Source of the DNA: Adiantum capillus-veneris
Taxonomy: Eukaryota; Streptophyta; Polypodiopsida; Polypodiales; Pteridaceae
DNA length: 64,000 nt
NCBI GenBank assembly: GCA_014529385.2
Contig: CM043966.1
Span: 88,872,587 to 88,936,586, forward strand
Reading direction: 5' to 3'
Shown: positions 41,435 to 52,869 of the stretch, in pieces
Layout: the number at the start of each line of letters is the position of its first letter
How positions within the stretch are numbered: the first letter of the stretch is position 1
Program-made: the position numbers and the translations under genes
The notes under the pieces: generated by a model
The model's database searches: none
Seen by the model: only the letters and a program-made list of their open reading frames with translations
What the model was told of the DNA's origin: nothing

Positions 41435-42782
41435 ATTAGCATGGCTGACAATGACCGAGAGAGTAGAATGAATATTGATAATTTTGATTTTGCACATGAA
41501 GGTGCTAATGAAGATGCCCCCATGTTTGTTAATTATCTTGTTACTAGGTTGCAGCAAGCTATGGGCAACCCTGCTTTGCAAGCCGAAGTTACTCAACAAC
41601 TTCGTATTTATAGGATTTTCCTTCCTCTCTAAGAGGAAAGAGAGCTTAGGAGTCCTTTTGATGAGACTCCCAAAAGAAGACTCTCTCCCACAAGAGAGGA
41701 GGTATCCAAAGAACGAGAAAGAAGCAAATCCCTAAGTTCCTCTGAAGATGTGGCTCCACGAAAACGACAGTCTAGACGGTCGTCAACTCCTCCCAAGAGG
41801 AAACAGTCAACCCATAGTCCTTCTCCTCGTCACTCCGAAAGGGAAGAGAGGAAACAAAGGAAGGCAAAGGCAAGAAAGAGGTCACCCTCTTTTCCTTCTT
41901 CTTCACCTTCCTCCTCTTTCAACAAAAGCAATAGCTATTCTCCTAGAGAATACAAGAGAAGAGGACATCACAAATCTTACCCTGCATGGCAAAGGTCCCA
42001 AAAGCTCAAGAAGTTCAAAGAGGGAGGAAAGAGTATCTCTTTTCTCACCTACGATGGTACCTTTGGTGCTACCGACAAAGTATTGGCCTTCATCCAGCAA
42101 TTTGATGCAGCCTTTGGAGATGAGGGCTTCACAGAGTCCTCTAAGCTACATCATGTCGCTATGCACTTCTAGAAGTCTGCTCGTCAATGGTGGGCTAGCC
42201 TTCATGGCAATGGCGAGGCCCCAAAGACATGGAAAACTCTACGAGTTTCCATCATGAAGCAATTTCTTACAAGCGATGCAAAGTACAAACTGCTTATCAA
42301 ATGGTGAAGCTTGAAGCTCTTCTCCAACAAGTCTATCCACAAATATGTGGACAAGTTGTGAGATTTATATCTCAAGGCTACTGTCATTCAAACAATAGAC
42401 TTTGCCGAGCAAAAGAAACAATTCTATTTGGGATTACCTAAAGATCTGGCCAAGTACAGAAAATCCCAATGGCCTGGTTCTATCACCAAAGTAATCCACC
42501 ACACTATGGTTGCTTCGTGCATCAATTTCCAACAAGGGGCTAGAAGGAATGCCAAGCCCATGGAAAGCAAAGAATAAAGTGATGCAAAGGGGAAAAACAA
42601 TACCCAAAGTTCTTTCCAAGGCAATTCCAACAACAACAACAACAACAATCGGTCCAAAGAGAAGTAAGCTTACAAAGGTAAAAATAAACCCTCTCCTGAA
42701 GAGCTTCAAGCTTTTCGTAAGGACCACAAATGTTTTAAGTGTGGGGAGCAAGGACATAACTATTGTTCTTGCCCTAAGAGAA
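41435..42782 (+). pseudogene. Ty3 gag fragment D, between inverted LTR arms
   Basis: ATG at 41441 (MADNDRESRMNIDNFDF). The frame reads through the gag N-terminus, an Arg/Ser-rich part (41750-41940), the core (QWWASLHGNGEAPKTWK), an Asn-rich linker and the knuckle CFKCGEQGHNYCSC at about 42730-42771. At least five in-frame stops occur, the first after FLPL near 41632. It corresponds to gag C but ends right after the knuckle. On both sides it abuts an LTR that starts with TGTCATAAAATC and points outward. Confidence 0.8.
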
Positions 42783-43645
42783 TGTCATAAAATCTAATAT
42801 CTAACCAACCCAAATGATTTTCTCATGTTAAACTGATCATTTAATGTGGGAGAATAAACGAGAACAAAGGGTTAGAATATAGACATGTGCTTATAGATCT
42901 GTTTCAACACGGGGCCAAGGTTAAACGGGTCCAAATAAGAGATGGTTTTTCAAAGAGCAATGCTACCTAATGGAGCTTAAGACCTTATGGTTAGCTTCAT
43001 TAAAGACCTCCAAAGGTTAGTGTTAAAAAGTCCTTTGACCTTAGGCAAGCTAGGGTTGTGCTTCAGTTGGGAACCTGGCCCAAGATTGAGGTGCTTGTTG
43101 TGTTTGCTGAGGTGCTTGAGGTTCTTATCGTGCTTGCTGACCAAGGTGCTTAAGTTGCTTGTCGTGCTTGAGGTGCTAGGGCTGAGATTGATGTGGGAAC
43201 CTTCTCCAAACTTGATAGAGTTGAGCTTGATGTGTAAACCTTCATCAAGCATGAGGGGCTTAAGGTGTTCCAAAAATCAACAAGGATCCCTACAAGGAGG
43301 GGGCGAGCCCTACACGTAGGGGCAAGAGAGAGAACACACACACCCTCACACAAGGCAAGCCTAGTCCAAGGAGGCAACAAGGACACATGTCAAGTTCCTC
43401 TCCATGTTGCCCTCATAAGGTGCCTAAAGCTTATTGGTTGGCCTCTCAAGGGGTCCAATGATAATTTAGCTAATTTAATTAAATGTGTATACATTTATCA
43501 AGTCCTCTCTCTCAAAGGGAAAAGGGGGACACTTGTCCCAAAGCTAGCATGATTGCTTGATATGCACCTTGCATGTGATTGGCTAGCCTTGTAGGGGTTC
43601 CCATTTATCTTCTAGCATGAGCTACAAGGGGGGGTCTGCCAAGGA
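42783..43645 (+). repeat. Partial 5' LTR of F; right arm of inverted repeat
   Basis: Starts TGTCATAAAATCTAATATC and mirrors 41434-40710 of the LTR of C, with scattered differences and indels. It stops near GGGGGGGTCTGCCAAGG, where gag sequence begins. Confidence 0.78.
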
Positions 43646-44842
43646 AGTCCACAAATTTGTGGACAATTTTTGGGATTTACATCTCAAGGCTACTATCTTT
43701 CAAAAGATAAGACTTCACCGAGCAAGAGCAACAATTCTGTGCGGGATTACCTGAAGAAATGGCCGAGTACGTCAACTCTCAATGGCTCGGTTCTATCACT
43801 GAAGTAATCCACCACACTATGGTTGCTTCATTCATCAATTTCCAACAAGGGGCTAGAAGGAATGCCAAGCCCATAGAAAGCAAAGACAAAAGTGATGCAA
43901 AGGGAAAAAAAAAATGCCCAAAATTCTTCCCAAGGCAATTCCAACAACAAAAACAACAACAATCGGTCCAAGGAGAAGGGAGTTTACAAAGGAAAAAATA
44001 AAATCTCTTGTGAAAAGCTTGAAGCTTTTTGTAAGGACCACAAATGTTTTAAGTGTGGGGAGCAAGGACATGGCTATCGTTCTTGCTCCAAGAGAAATGC
44101 CCGCAATGAGACTCCTAGAACTTCCACGATCGAAGCTCCAAAAGAGGATGCTCATTGCAAAGGATCACCTCTCTCCTATGCTTGGGGAAAGGTAAGGAAG
44201 AATGATGCCTTCATCTTGTTTGACCCTGGCTCTACTCACAACTTCATATCAATGGAGTTGGCCACTAAGTTGGGCATTCAAGCTTTCGAGATGGGAGATA
44301 CTGTAACTGCTGAAATAGCAAGCCTCCGTTACTCCCTTGATTGGGAAGTTAAGGCTTCATGTCCGAAGCTACGTTGACAAAGAATACTTTTTTATCTCTC
44401 CTCTCCAACATGCGGATGTTATCCTAGGGTACCATCTATTTCACCTATAGGAAAAAGAGCATGTATATAGATGCTAGTGAGTCCGGTCGTACTATACCAC
44501 TTGCAAATTCACCTACTTTGGATAAGTCAATGAAAAGCTCAGTTTCTGCGTACATGATTTTTGTAAAAGAGTTTCTAAATGATGCTAATGTTTTAACAAA
44601 GCAAAGTGTTAGGAATCAAGAAGAATTAGACTTGTCTAATTTTCTAAATGGATTCCAAGATGTGTCATCCATGATATCCATATGGACTTACCTCCAAAAT
44701 GAGGGGATGATGACCATCGAATTGAGCTCCTGCCAAGAAGCTCACTGCCTAACAAGCCTCCTTATCGAGTTTCCCAAGCTCAACAAGAGGAGATCATGAG
44801 GCAAGTACAAGAATTGGTAGACAAAAGGATGGTGAGGCCTAG
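43645..44842 (+). pseudogene. Gag end, protease and RT linker of element F
   Basis: Begins within gag (HKFVDNFWDLHLKATIF), reads MAEYVNSQWLGSITEVIHH, then shifts frame at an A-run near 43905. It continues through the knuckle CFKCGEQGHGYRSC (near 44045) and protease ILFDPGSTHNFIS (near 44215). Another shift near 44350 leads to YVDKEYFFISPLQHADVILG. From 44461 the linker (FVKEFLNDANVLTKQ, LDLSNFLNGFQDV) and NKPPYRVSQAQQEEIMRQVQ lead to the RT start at the element 2 insertion. Confidence 0.78.
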
Positions 44843-45089
44843 TGTGAGTGCACGGATGCGGTGCACGTGCGCAGAGAGTGCGAAGGGGAGAGAGGGAGAG
44901 AGAGAGAGAGTACGACACAGGATGTGAGTGGAGCTCCCAAATCTCACTGTGTGAGCACCATGTGAGAATATAAGTGAGAGCTCCTTATTCTTTGTATGTA
45001 TAAAGAATAAGGAGATAAATGTGGGCAGCGGGACACTGGCCGACGGACACGGGGCAAAGCACGGTGACGCACACCGCCTTTACCTAACA
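44843..45089 (-). repeat. 3' LTR of non-autonomous element 2
   Basis: Runs TGTGAGTGCACGG to TTTACCTAACA and includes a GA run and TTATTCTTTGTATGTATAAAGAATAAGG. On the minus strand AGTGGGAGAA, the polypurine tract, precedes it at about 45090-45100. Confidence 0.93.
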
Positions 45090-45174
45090 TTCTCCCACTA
45101 AAGACTGTGTGTTGATAAGTGGCAAGAAGACTAGCCTACAACTAGTATATACAAGAGGTGAGAGAAGACGACGC

Positions 45175-46517
45175 TCAACCTATTCCCACTGGCTCACTCC
45201 AAACATGCTCTAGTGTAGATGCAACATGCATACCACTAGGGCTAGAGCTACGATGACACTCATGATGCAGGTATTGAGTGACAACCTGCATGGCTCCATA
45301 ATGCACAATGCCAGTGTCAGTCATCGCACGACTGACAACTCCCAATGCAAATGCACCAAGTGCATAAGCAAGATAAAGTCTCGAAACCAAAAGGTCAGAC
45401 ATGAGAGACCCGAAAGCCGACAAAACATGCACTATGTGTGCCAACCTATCCCTGTCAGCAACCTCAGTACCATATGCATCCTCATCAAGAACCACCTGAC
45501 TATGCATCACCATGTCAGCATCCTCTGGCAAAGGCATATCTAATGCTGAGAATGATTGCAAAGACGAAAAATCAACACCACTGCAATCACACACAGCTAC
45601 CTGAAGGACACTGTCGTCCTCAAACGTATCAGACGCATCATAGAACAATGCATCGATCTCTGGCTCAATTGATGTCACCTCAATTGATGACTGGCAAAGC
45701 TGTGCATCCCTAGAGATACCATTGTCTACGTGAACATCACCACAAGACAAATGCACAACCTGCTCTCCATGCAACACATCCGCAAAAGAGACACGCCTCA
45801 TCTCTTGCTCCAAACATGGTTGTAAATACACAGAGACTACACCGCCTCGTGTGTCATAAATATGCAAAGGGTATACCAGACCACTCCTAGCACCTCTGGC
45901 TATCACCAGTGATCCCCTATGCATCTAAAATGACCGCTCTCCAAGCAGTACACAATGTCCACTATTCTGTAACTGAAGCACTAAAATGAGACTCTGACTG
46001 AGTCCTGGTACATAACGTACATCTCGTAGTGTAAGCAATGCACCGCTAGGTAAAGACATGCATACATCTCCAACACCCTCTGTTGAACCATCAACAAACT
46101 GCACACAACCAAGCCTCCCACTAGAGAAAGAGTTAAACAAATCACGACGTGGCGTCATGTGAAAAAGTGCATGCTCGTCTAGTAGAAAATGCGTAGACAA
46201 TGTGCTATCCCAAGACACAAAGTAGTCTGAAGCAAGCTAGACTCAAAAGTGACATGCACATCACATGCATACTCTCTAGCATCTGTCCTCATAGTAGCAC
46301 CATGCATCTGCCTCTTCTGCTGTCTCATACGCCCGAAGCAACGACGCCTAATATGCCCCTTGTGGCCACAATACCAACATGTCAGTCGCCATGAACAAAA
46401 ATCACCTCTCATAACCATGCCAAATAATGGCAAACAATGCTCGAGATCACAAAACTCTCCCGCCTGAGAGCAAACCAGTATCTCAAGCAGACAAAGTGAG
46501 CAAACTATTAAGCTCAC
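45175..46517 (-). pseudogene. Gag knuckle, protease-like and novel C-terminal polyprotein of element 2
   Basis: The frame at 46517-46179 holds the knuckle CWYCGHKGHIRRRC. A shift leads to 46218-45925 with the protease-like part: LLDEHALFHM replaces the D-S-G site and RDVRYVPGL is kept. A TAG at 45925-45927 separates it from the open frame 45924-45175, which has GSLVIARGARSGLVYPLHI, an acidic linker, and FGSLMSDLLVSRLYLAYALGAFALGVVSRAM in two parts, ending PVGIG. The last roughly 250 residues correspond to those of element 1. No gag N-terminus, integrase or RT is present. Confidence 0.8.
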
Positions 46518-46519
46518 AA

Positions 46520-47620
46520 GCCTCTACAATAGGCAAACAAATTTGAGAAAATTTTGGCAGAGTTTCCCTTGTAACTGGAGCAAAAACTCAATAGTAAATC
46601 GCAAATGGAGACAACACAAAATGCCAAATGGTCAAATCCGGAAATGTAGTCGTCCGGAATCACCTCACAAAGTCATACAAAGAGCAAGCACGCTCTAGTC
46701 GGAGTACCACTCAACGGAATATTAACAAAACCTGTTAACTTGTTTGCATAAATAAACTTCAATGGATGCGCATAAACAAGTGCTCAACTGTGAGCATCAA
46801 CCATGCATCCAAAATACTTAGCCATGGTGGCTCCACATCTCCACATTTGTTCCCACATAGAGTATACATCAACACAAAACCATGTGCCGAGAAACTGCAT
46901 ACAGATGTGACTTAGTCCAAGAACCACATCCCAAATCAACAATTGTAAGTTAAATCAGCACCCAATGGACTCTAAAATGTGACGTACATATCCCCAGACG
47001 CAATCTACACAATGATTTGCAGTATACAAGCTCTTAACTGTCAAATTTTTTTGTGTCTTAAAAAAAAACGTAGGTTGCTGCAAAAAATTTAGAGATCAGA
47101 ATTTCAAAATTCTGATATCACCATTGCGTCCGGAACGTCGACTATCCCTGGGGTAGACCCCTAGATCATATAGACCTGAGTCCGATTGTGCAAGATATGC
47201 CAAAAAACACTGTTTTCGACCCAAAAACGTAGCAAAAACTTGCTGTTGCAACAGAAATTTCAGAGGTCAAAATCAGCTCAAATGGACATCACCATTGCGT
47301 CCAGAGCGTGCCAAAACCCCAGGTTACACCCTGACCTTGCATAAATCGCATTCCGTATGCAAAAGTTATGCGAAAAACACTGTTTTGGAGCCCAAAAAAT
47401 GACCTGCGGAAATGAAAATCTGCATTCTTCTTGCAAGTATGGCTGCAAATAACCATACACACTTGCAATACACTCTTTCCTCAAGCTTTGGAATGCCCCT
47501 GAAGCTTTCCATGAGCACAAATCTGGTGGTTGCTTACCGATCTCAAGCTTCCACCTAAAGCGAGCTCACCATAGCCGAAAGCTCACTTCTTTGTAGCACT
47601 CCATCTGTCCGCGAAGCCAA
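46520..47620 (-). other. Leader of non-autonomous element 2, noncoding
   Basis: No coding frame recognised. TGCGTCC(G/A)GA(A/G)CG followed by CCCCAGG occurs twice, near 47130 and 47295, and resembles GCGCGTCCGGAGCGTGCC near 11250 in the leader of element 1. Confidence 0.55.
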
Positions 47621-47622
47621 AG

Positions 47623-47635
47623 CTCTGATATCAAT
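47623..47635 (-). promoter_or_regulatory. Primer-binding site of element 2
   Basis: TTGATATCAGAGC on the minus strand right after the 5' LTR. It differs by one base from the initiator Met-tRNA site found in element 1. Confidence 0.8.
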
Positions 47636-47863
47636 TGTGAGTGCGCAGATGCGATGCACGTGCGCAGAGAGTGCGAAGGGGAGAGAGGGAGAGAGAGAGC
47701 ACGACACAGGATGTGAGTGGAGCTCCCAAATCTCACTGTGTGAGCACCATGTGAGAATGTGAGTGAGAGCTCTTTATTCTTTGTATGTATAAAGAATAAG
47801 GAGATCAATATGGACAACTGGACACGGACGAAGCACGGTGAGGCTCTCCGCCTTTACCTAACA
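47636..47863 (-). repeat. 5' LTR of non-autonomous element 2
   Basis: A direct repeat of 44843-45089, ending ACCTAACA before CCTAG. Confidence 0.93.
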
Positions 47864-49128
47864 CCTAGCTCCTCTCCCTTTCGTTCTCCAGTCCTTTTAG
47901 TGTAAAAGAAAGAAGGTATATACCGCATGTGTGTGGACTATCGAGCACTAAACCATATCACTATCAAAGACAGATTTCCCGTACTGCGGTTAGAAGATCT
48001 GTTTGATAAGCTACAAGGTTTGACCTACTTCAGTAGAATTGACCTTAAAAGTGGCTATCATCAAATAAGGATAGTGAATGAAGATATCTTAAAGACCGCG
48101 TTCCGTACAATGTTTGGTCTTTATGAATATCTACTCATGCCTTTTGGCTTGACTAATGCACTGGCCAAATTCAATTGTTTGATGGAGAAAATATTTGGGC
48201 CCTACTGCAAGTTCACTGGAGTGTTCTTTGATTATATCATCATCTACTCCAAGTCCTTAGAGGAGCACAAGCAACACCTCCAGGTAATTTTTCAAGCTTT
48301 GAGGGAGAACAAGCTTTTTATAAAAAGAAAAGAGAGTGAATTTTTCCTTCAAGAGATTCAGAACTTAGGTCACATTATCTCTCAAGATGGTATCCGTATG
48401 GATCCATCAAAGTTGGAGGTAATAAAAGCATGGCCTAATCCAAGGAATCTACATGCGCTAAGAAGCTTTAATGATATGTGTGCATACTTTAGACGCTTCA
48501 TATCCAAATTCTCTCAAATAGTGGGACCATTGCATGACTTAACAAAGAAGAACATTAAGTACTCATAGACTGCTAAAGAGAAAAATGCTTTTGACAAGCT
48601 CAAAGAGAAGCTTACCTCCCAAACAATCCTTATGCTTCAGGATCTCTCAAAGCCATTTGAGGTCCAATATGATGCTTGGTGATTGCCTTGGAGCAGTTTT
48701 TCTTCAAGAAGGGCATGCCATAGCATATGAGAGACGAAGGCTCAATGCTCAATTCTGATAAACGGGTCTTGGGCATATACGAAAAAGAGCTTTTAGTTGT
48801 TCTATATGCTTTAGACACATGGAAGCACTATCTTTTGGGGACTCAATTTGTTTTGCGAACGGACCACCAAAGTCTCAAGTACTTCATGACGCAAACCAAG
48901 CTCTCCGATAAACAAATGAGGTGGACAAATTTTCTTTCGCAATTTTATTTTCATATTGCTCACATTGCTCGTAAGCATAATCAGGTAGCCGATGCACTTT
49001 CACGACAACCAAGAGTTAATGTGGTGTCTATAGCAACTCACAATGATCTATCTTCTATGCTAGATGAATATGCTGCTGACGCCGACTTTAGAGACATAAT
49101 GTCAGCCCTTGCATTGGGAAAGAAATAA
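47864..49128 (+). pseudogene. Chromovirus RT-RNase H of element F
   Basis: Continues from the linker after element 2 (SSPFRSPVLLV, then a stop, then MCVDYRALNHITIKDRFPV). It has LKSGYHQIRI and PFGLTNA. The catalytic site reads VFFDYIIIY, so the second Asp of the FFDD motif is Tyr. A TAG at 48566-48568 and further breaks follow. RNase H is readable at 48727-49128 (YEKELLVVLYALDTWKHYLLG, RTDHQSLKYF, HNQVADALSRQ). Confidence 0.85.
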
Positions 49129-50474
49129 GAACCATTCACCTTACAAGGTGGGTATCTTCTCCCGGGAAATAGGCTATGTGTTACCACTTCCTTCTTGAGA
49201 AAGTCATGTATGAATCTTATGCTCCTCCTTATGCGTGGCATAGAGGCATTCAACCTACTCTTTGAGGAGTAGAGACATACTCCTATTGGACTACCATGAA
49301 AGTGGACATACAAGAGTATGTTTCAAAATGTGTGGTATGCCAAAAGATTATCATAGATGGAGGCAACCTGGATTACTCTAGCCATTTCCAATCCCTAATT
49401 AACCATGCGAAAGTATATCCATGGATTTTATCTTTGATTACCCAAGTCTATCCACATGAATACGGGAATATGAGCAATAGTTGACAGGTTTAGTAAGCAA
49501 GCACACTTTATTCCTGTCAAAAAGACTATTAATGCACACCAAATGACAACTCTCCTCATATCTCATATTTTCAAACACCATGAATTACAAACATCCAGCG
49601 TGTCAGATAGAGATTCTAGAATGACTAGTAATTTTTGGAAAGGTCTCTTTGAAAATCTAGGTACAAGATTGAATATCTCTTCAGCCTATCATCCACAAAC
49701 GAATGGCCAAAGTGAAATAGCCAATCTTACAATACTTGATCTACTAAAGACTTATGTTACAGAAGTAGATCAATGCTCACAATGGGAGAAGTACTTACCC
49801 CTTGTAGAGTATGTGTACAATAATATTGTCCATACTTCTAAAAAAAAAGCACCTTTTAAAATCATATAGGGAAGACCTAACAGTCCCTTGCTACTTAGCA
49901 CGTGGGAAGATCTTCACTGTCGATGAGTATAGCCGTGACCTATAAGAATCTTTTCAAAAGATTAAGGAGGCTATATCCATCTCTCAACAAAGGCAAGAAG
50001 CTGCTACTAACAAGGACAGAAGCGCCTTAACATTCAAAGAAAATGATTGTGTTTTACTTAAGTTTCCCAAGGCTCGATTGAGGCCATCAAAAGTATTATG
50101 TTAAAGTAGCAAAAAGATAATATGGTCCTTTTCAAATCTTGAAGCCAATCAATAAGATGGCTTATTAACTCAAGCTACCCAACCATTGGCTCATACACAA
50201 TGCTTTTCATGTGAGCCTACTTAAGCCCTACAAAGGAGAGCCACCAAATGAACCATTTATTGAAGACCCTTCAGAAATTAAAGACCAAGAAGAGGTGCTA
50301 CAACCCATAGCTATCCTTCGGCATGAAGACAGGGTACTACGCCATGGTGAGATTATCCGATGGTATCTTATTAAGTTCAAAAATTATCCTTTTAAAGATG
50401 CTAGATGGATGCAAGGAATACAGCTTAAGGATAGTATGAACCTTGTCAATGCTTACAATGCTACGTTAGAGTAA
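49129..50474 (+). pseudogene. Chromovirus integrase and chromodomain of element F
   Basis: Pieces in order: VDIQEYVSKCVVCQK (end of HHCC module, 49300-49345), SVSDRDSRMTSNFWKGLF and SAYHPQTNGQSEIANL (integrase core, 49600-49725), and a degenerate GPY-like stretch near 50125. The last piece is an open frame 50211-50474 with PIAILRHEDRVLRHGEIIRW and LIKFKNYPFKDARWM, a chromodomain. Many frame breaks separate the pieces. Chromodomains direct integration to particular chromatin in this clade. Confidence 0.78.
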
Positions 50475-50778
50475 GCAAATGTACATGTTTCTTTGAATGA
50501 CCAATGTTTTTGTCTTATTAGACTAATTCTCTTTTTATTGTGCACAAATCTAAATAGTATGCATGCTTAGAATCATGTTTGTGATGATGACGTCTCTCAA
50601 CCACCAAGTAGAATTTGTTACTCTACTTTGGGAGAATGAAATGGGCTAAAGAGCAAACATGCTTGCGGCAGCTACGTCTCCCAAGCACCAAATGGATTAG
50701 TCATCCATCTTGGAATGATGTGTTTTGATTCTTTACAAAGTGAAATGCCAGACGCTTATTGGTCAAATGTATGTGCGC
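50475..50778. other. Downstream of element F, 3' LTR not found
   Basis: ACTTTGGGAGAATG at about 50627-50640 looks like the polypurine tract expected before TGTCATAAAATC. What follows (AAATGGGCTAAAG) does not match the family LTR, so the 3' end is lost or replaced. Confidence 0.45.
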
Positions 50779-50859
50779 TCCATGTGTGCAACATGCTTCT
50801 ATGTGCTGATCAAAATTGTTGAAATTGATTGGACTTGCCGGACGGACGCGTGTACACAC

Positions 50860-50910
<51 letters not shown>

Positions 50911-51262
50911 TGCAACGAGCTTATATGTGCCAATCAAAATTGTTGAAATCGATTAGACTTGCCGGAAGGATGCATGTGCACACTGTATAACATACACACA
51001 CACATGCACACACACATCGTAACACACACATATGTGTACAATGAGATTATACGTGCCAATCGAAATTGTTGAAATCAGATGGAATTGCCGGAAGGATGCA
51101 TGTACACGCCGTAAAACAGACACACATACGCACACACACATCGTAACACACACAGATGTGCGCAACGAGCTTATATATGTGCCAATCAAAATTGTTGAAA
51201 TCGGTTGGACTTGCCGAAAGGATGCATGTGTATGCGCGCGCGTACACACACACACACACAGA
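50779..51262 (-). repeat. Tandem array of about four 125-bp R2 units with CA runs
   Basis: GTGCCAATCAAAATTGTTGAAAT followed by GACTTGCCGGAAGGATGCATGTG recurs at about 50800, 50925, 51050 and 51175. Each unit ends in a variable CA run, the longest at 50864-50907. Inverted single units occur at about 20685-20710 and 20805-20870. Confidence 0.85.
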
Positions 51263-51269
51263 TTTAATC

Positions 51270-51640
51270 ATCGTCCATGGAGGTCAAATATGACCCATGG
51301 GACCAAAACAAAACAATACATATCGTTCTTCTGAGGTGAAGGCATTATATACATATTAGTTAGGGACTGAGGGTCCGTCAGGGGGGAAAAGAAAAAAGGG
51401 AAAGAACAAGAAACAAAATCTAAGGGGGGTCAGGTGGAGGGGGAGTTGCTTGGGAGTTCAAAGCTCTTGGATGATGGTGTACTCCCATGGTAGACTACCC
51501 ATTTACCTTGTTTACGGGCTTTATGCATCTTCTTGAGCTTGCTTGCTTTAAGCTTGAGTTGATTTGTGGTGAGTTCCTAGGCGATCCAAGCCTTTGTCCC
51601 CTTGAGGCGGTGGGATTGTTGTAGTAGGCTCGTCCGTTCT
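51270..51640. other. Unassigned sequence
   Basis: No recognisable gene. It includes a purine-rich run (GGGGGGAAAAGAAAAAAGGGAAAG) near 51380. Confidence 0.5.
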
Positions 51641-52015
51641 TCTTTGTTCTTGAAAGTGAGGATGCATTGACCATGTGCGAAGGAGGCATGAACACAACAT
51701 CGATTACTGAGAAAAATTCAGAATCTTTTGATTGCATGTACATTCTAGGCACATGTCTATGGCTTTGTACATGTGACAACTAGCAACATGTTGTAAAAAT
51801 GCAAGCATAAAATACTTCCATGTCCAAGTAGTGACGAGCCATCACCAAGATAGCATAAGAAAGGTTTTTGATGTATCCTTGAACATGTCATCAACTTTGT
51901 ACTGAGAGTGGGACACAAATAGAGATTGATACATTTTGTAGGCAATCATATACATAAGTCATTGTCTCCCCCTCTTTAGGATAAGAAAACTTGTACTTCT
52001 AGCTTATGCATGTGC
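51640..52015 (-). repeat. Dispersed repeat R1, inverted copy 3
   Basis: The reverse complement matches 18110-18480, including CCATGTCCAAGTAGTGACGAGCCATCACCAAG and AAACTTGTACTTCTAGCTTA. Confidence 0.82.
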
Positions 52016-52869
52016 AAACAAACAAGTGATAAAATCATAAGGCCTGCCTAGGGTAAAAAACCACCCCTTGGATACAAGAAATATAGGGTAGAGGAAGCAA
52101 TTTAGAGTCGCCCAACTTGGGCGAGCAATTGTGGCGGCTCTGCTCCACCATTTTTGGACCCAAGATGTGCATCCAAAAGCTCTACGCAGCAGCAACCTCC
52201 AACAAAGATTCCATCTTCAGCGGCGGTCGAACAACGCCGTTTTGTGATTTGCGTGTAACAAAAAGCAAGGCCAAATGCAAAACTGACAGGAGCTTGCTTA
52301 GGGGAAGTGCTGCCAACACAGATCGAACGCAGATCAGACAGACGGTCAAAAGTTCTACAAGGCTATGCTATCCACGGAAACACTCACAGGTTGTTGTCTC
52401 TAAACTCATGCTTATTGGTAAAATAATCTGGGGGTAGACACGCCTCTAAAAAGGAGGCCGTCTTCTGAGTGGCTCCTCTACTCTAGTCATGGGACATCGA
52501 ACATTGAATGCTTTACGGGTTAGCTTAAGTGATGTTTAACTTGGTCCGTCCGATCTCCAGATCAAACCTTGTTGGCTCAGTAGCTCATTTCTCACCCTGT
52601 AGCGTTCAGCTACTTCGCAAGGCCGTTTTGTTTACACACAAACATTCTTTGAATGTCGTACGATGCCTACGATCGGCTGTTTGCAGCAAGCTCTTTGTTA
52701 GTCGTAGCGATGAGCATGAGCCTTCTTGTGCACCACAGCACGATTCATTCTATGCAGTGGGTTTTCAGCAATCTCTCATACCGCTTAGCGGGCGGCCTTA
52801 TACTGGCCCCTTTACCCTATACCAATCTTTGACGAAAGGATCCGTTATGAGAGAGTTAGATGTATGAGA
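52016..52869. other. Unassigned sequence with a 112-codon frame
   Basis: The plus frame 52529-52867 (MMFNLVRPISRSNLVG) is open but I do not recognise it. A short palindromic-rich stretch with GCTTAGCGGGCGG is near 52790. No function is proposed. Confidence 0.4.

Larger units (their letters stand above)
44843..47863 (-). mobile_element. Non-autonomous LTR element 2, same novel type as element 1
   Basis: LTRs of 247 bp (44843-45089) and 228 bp (47636-47863) with CCTAG on both sides (44838-44842 and 47864-47868). Total 3021 bp, minus strand. The LTR sequence is unlike that of element 1, but the encoded protein is homologous. Gag N-terminus is missing. The LTRs differ by length changes and several substitutions. 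Confidence 0.92.
42783..50474 (+). mobile_element. Chromovirus element F, degenerate, with element 2 nested inside
   Basis: Plus strand: partial 5' LTR (42783 to about 43645), a deletion joining it to the middle of gag, then protease, RT, RNase H, integrase and chromodomain. Element 2 (44843-47863) is inserted between the protease linker and RT, with CCTAG on both sides. The interruption falls between KRMVRPS and SSPFRSPVLLV, the usual start of chromovirus RT. Many stops and catalytic changes show it is dead. I could not identify a 3' LTR after the chromodomain. Confidence 0.82.

Noticed and set aside
40710-43645. Inverted repeat as a fold-back DNA transposon
   Set aside because: The arms are LTR sequence of a Ty3 family, with the primer-binding site and gag of C following the left arm.
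50779-51262. Regular 125-bp repeats as a CRISPR-like array
   Set aside because: Units are diverged, the spacers are CA microsatellite, and this is plant nuclear DNA.
52529-52867. Frame as an organelle-derived insertion
   Set aside because: I could not match it to any plastid or mitochondrial gene with confidence.
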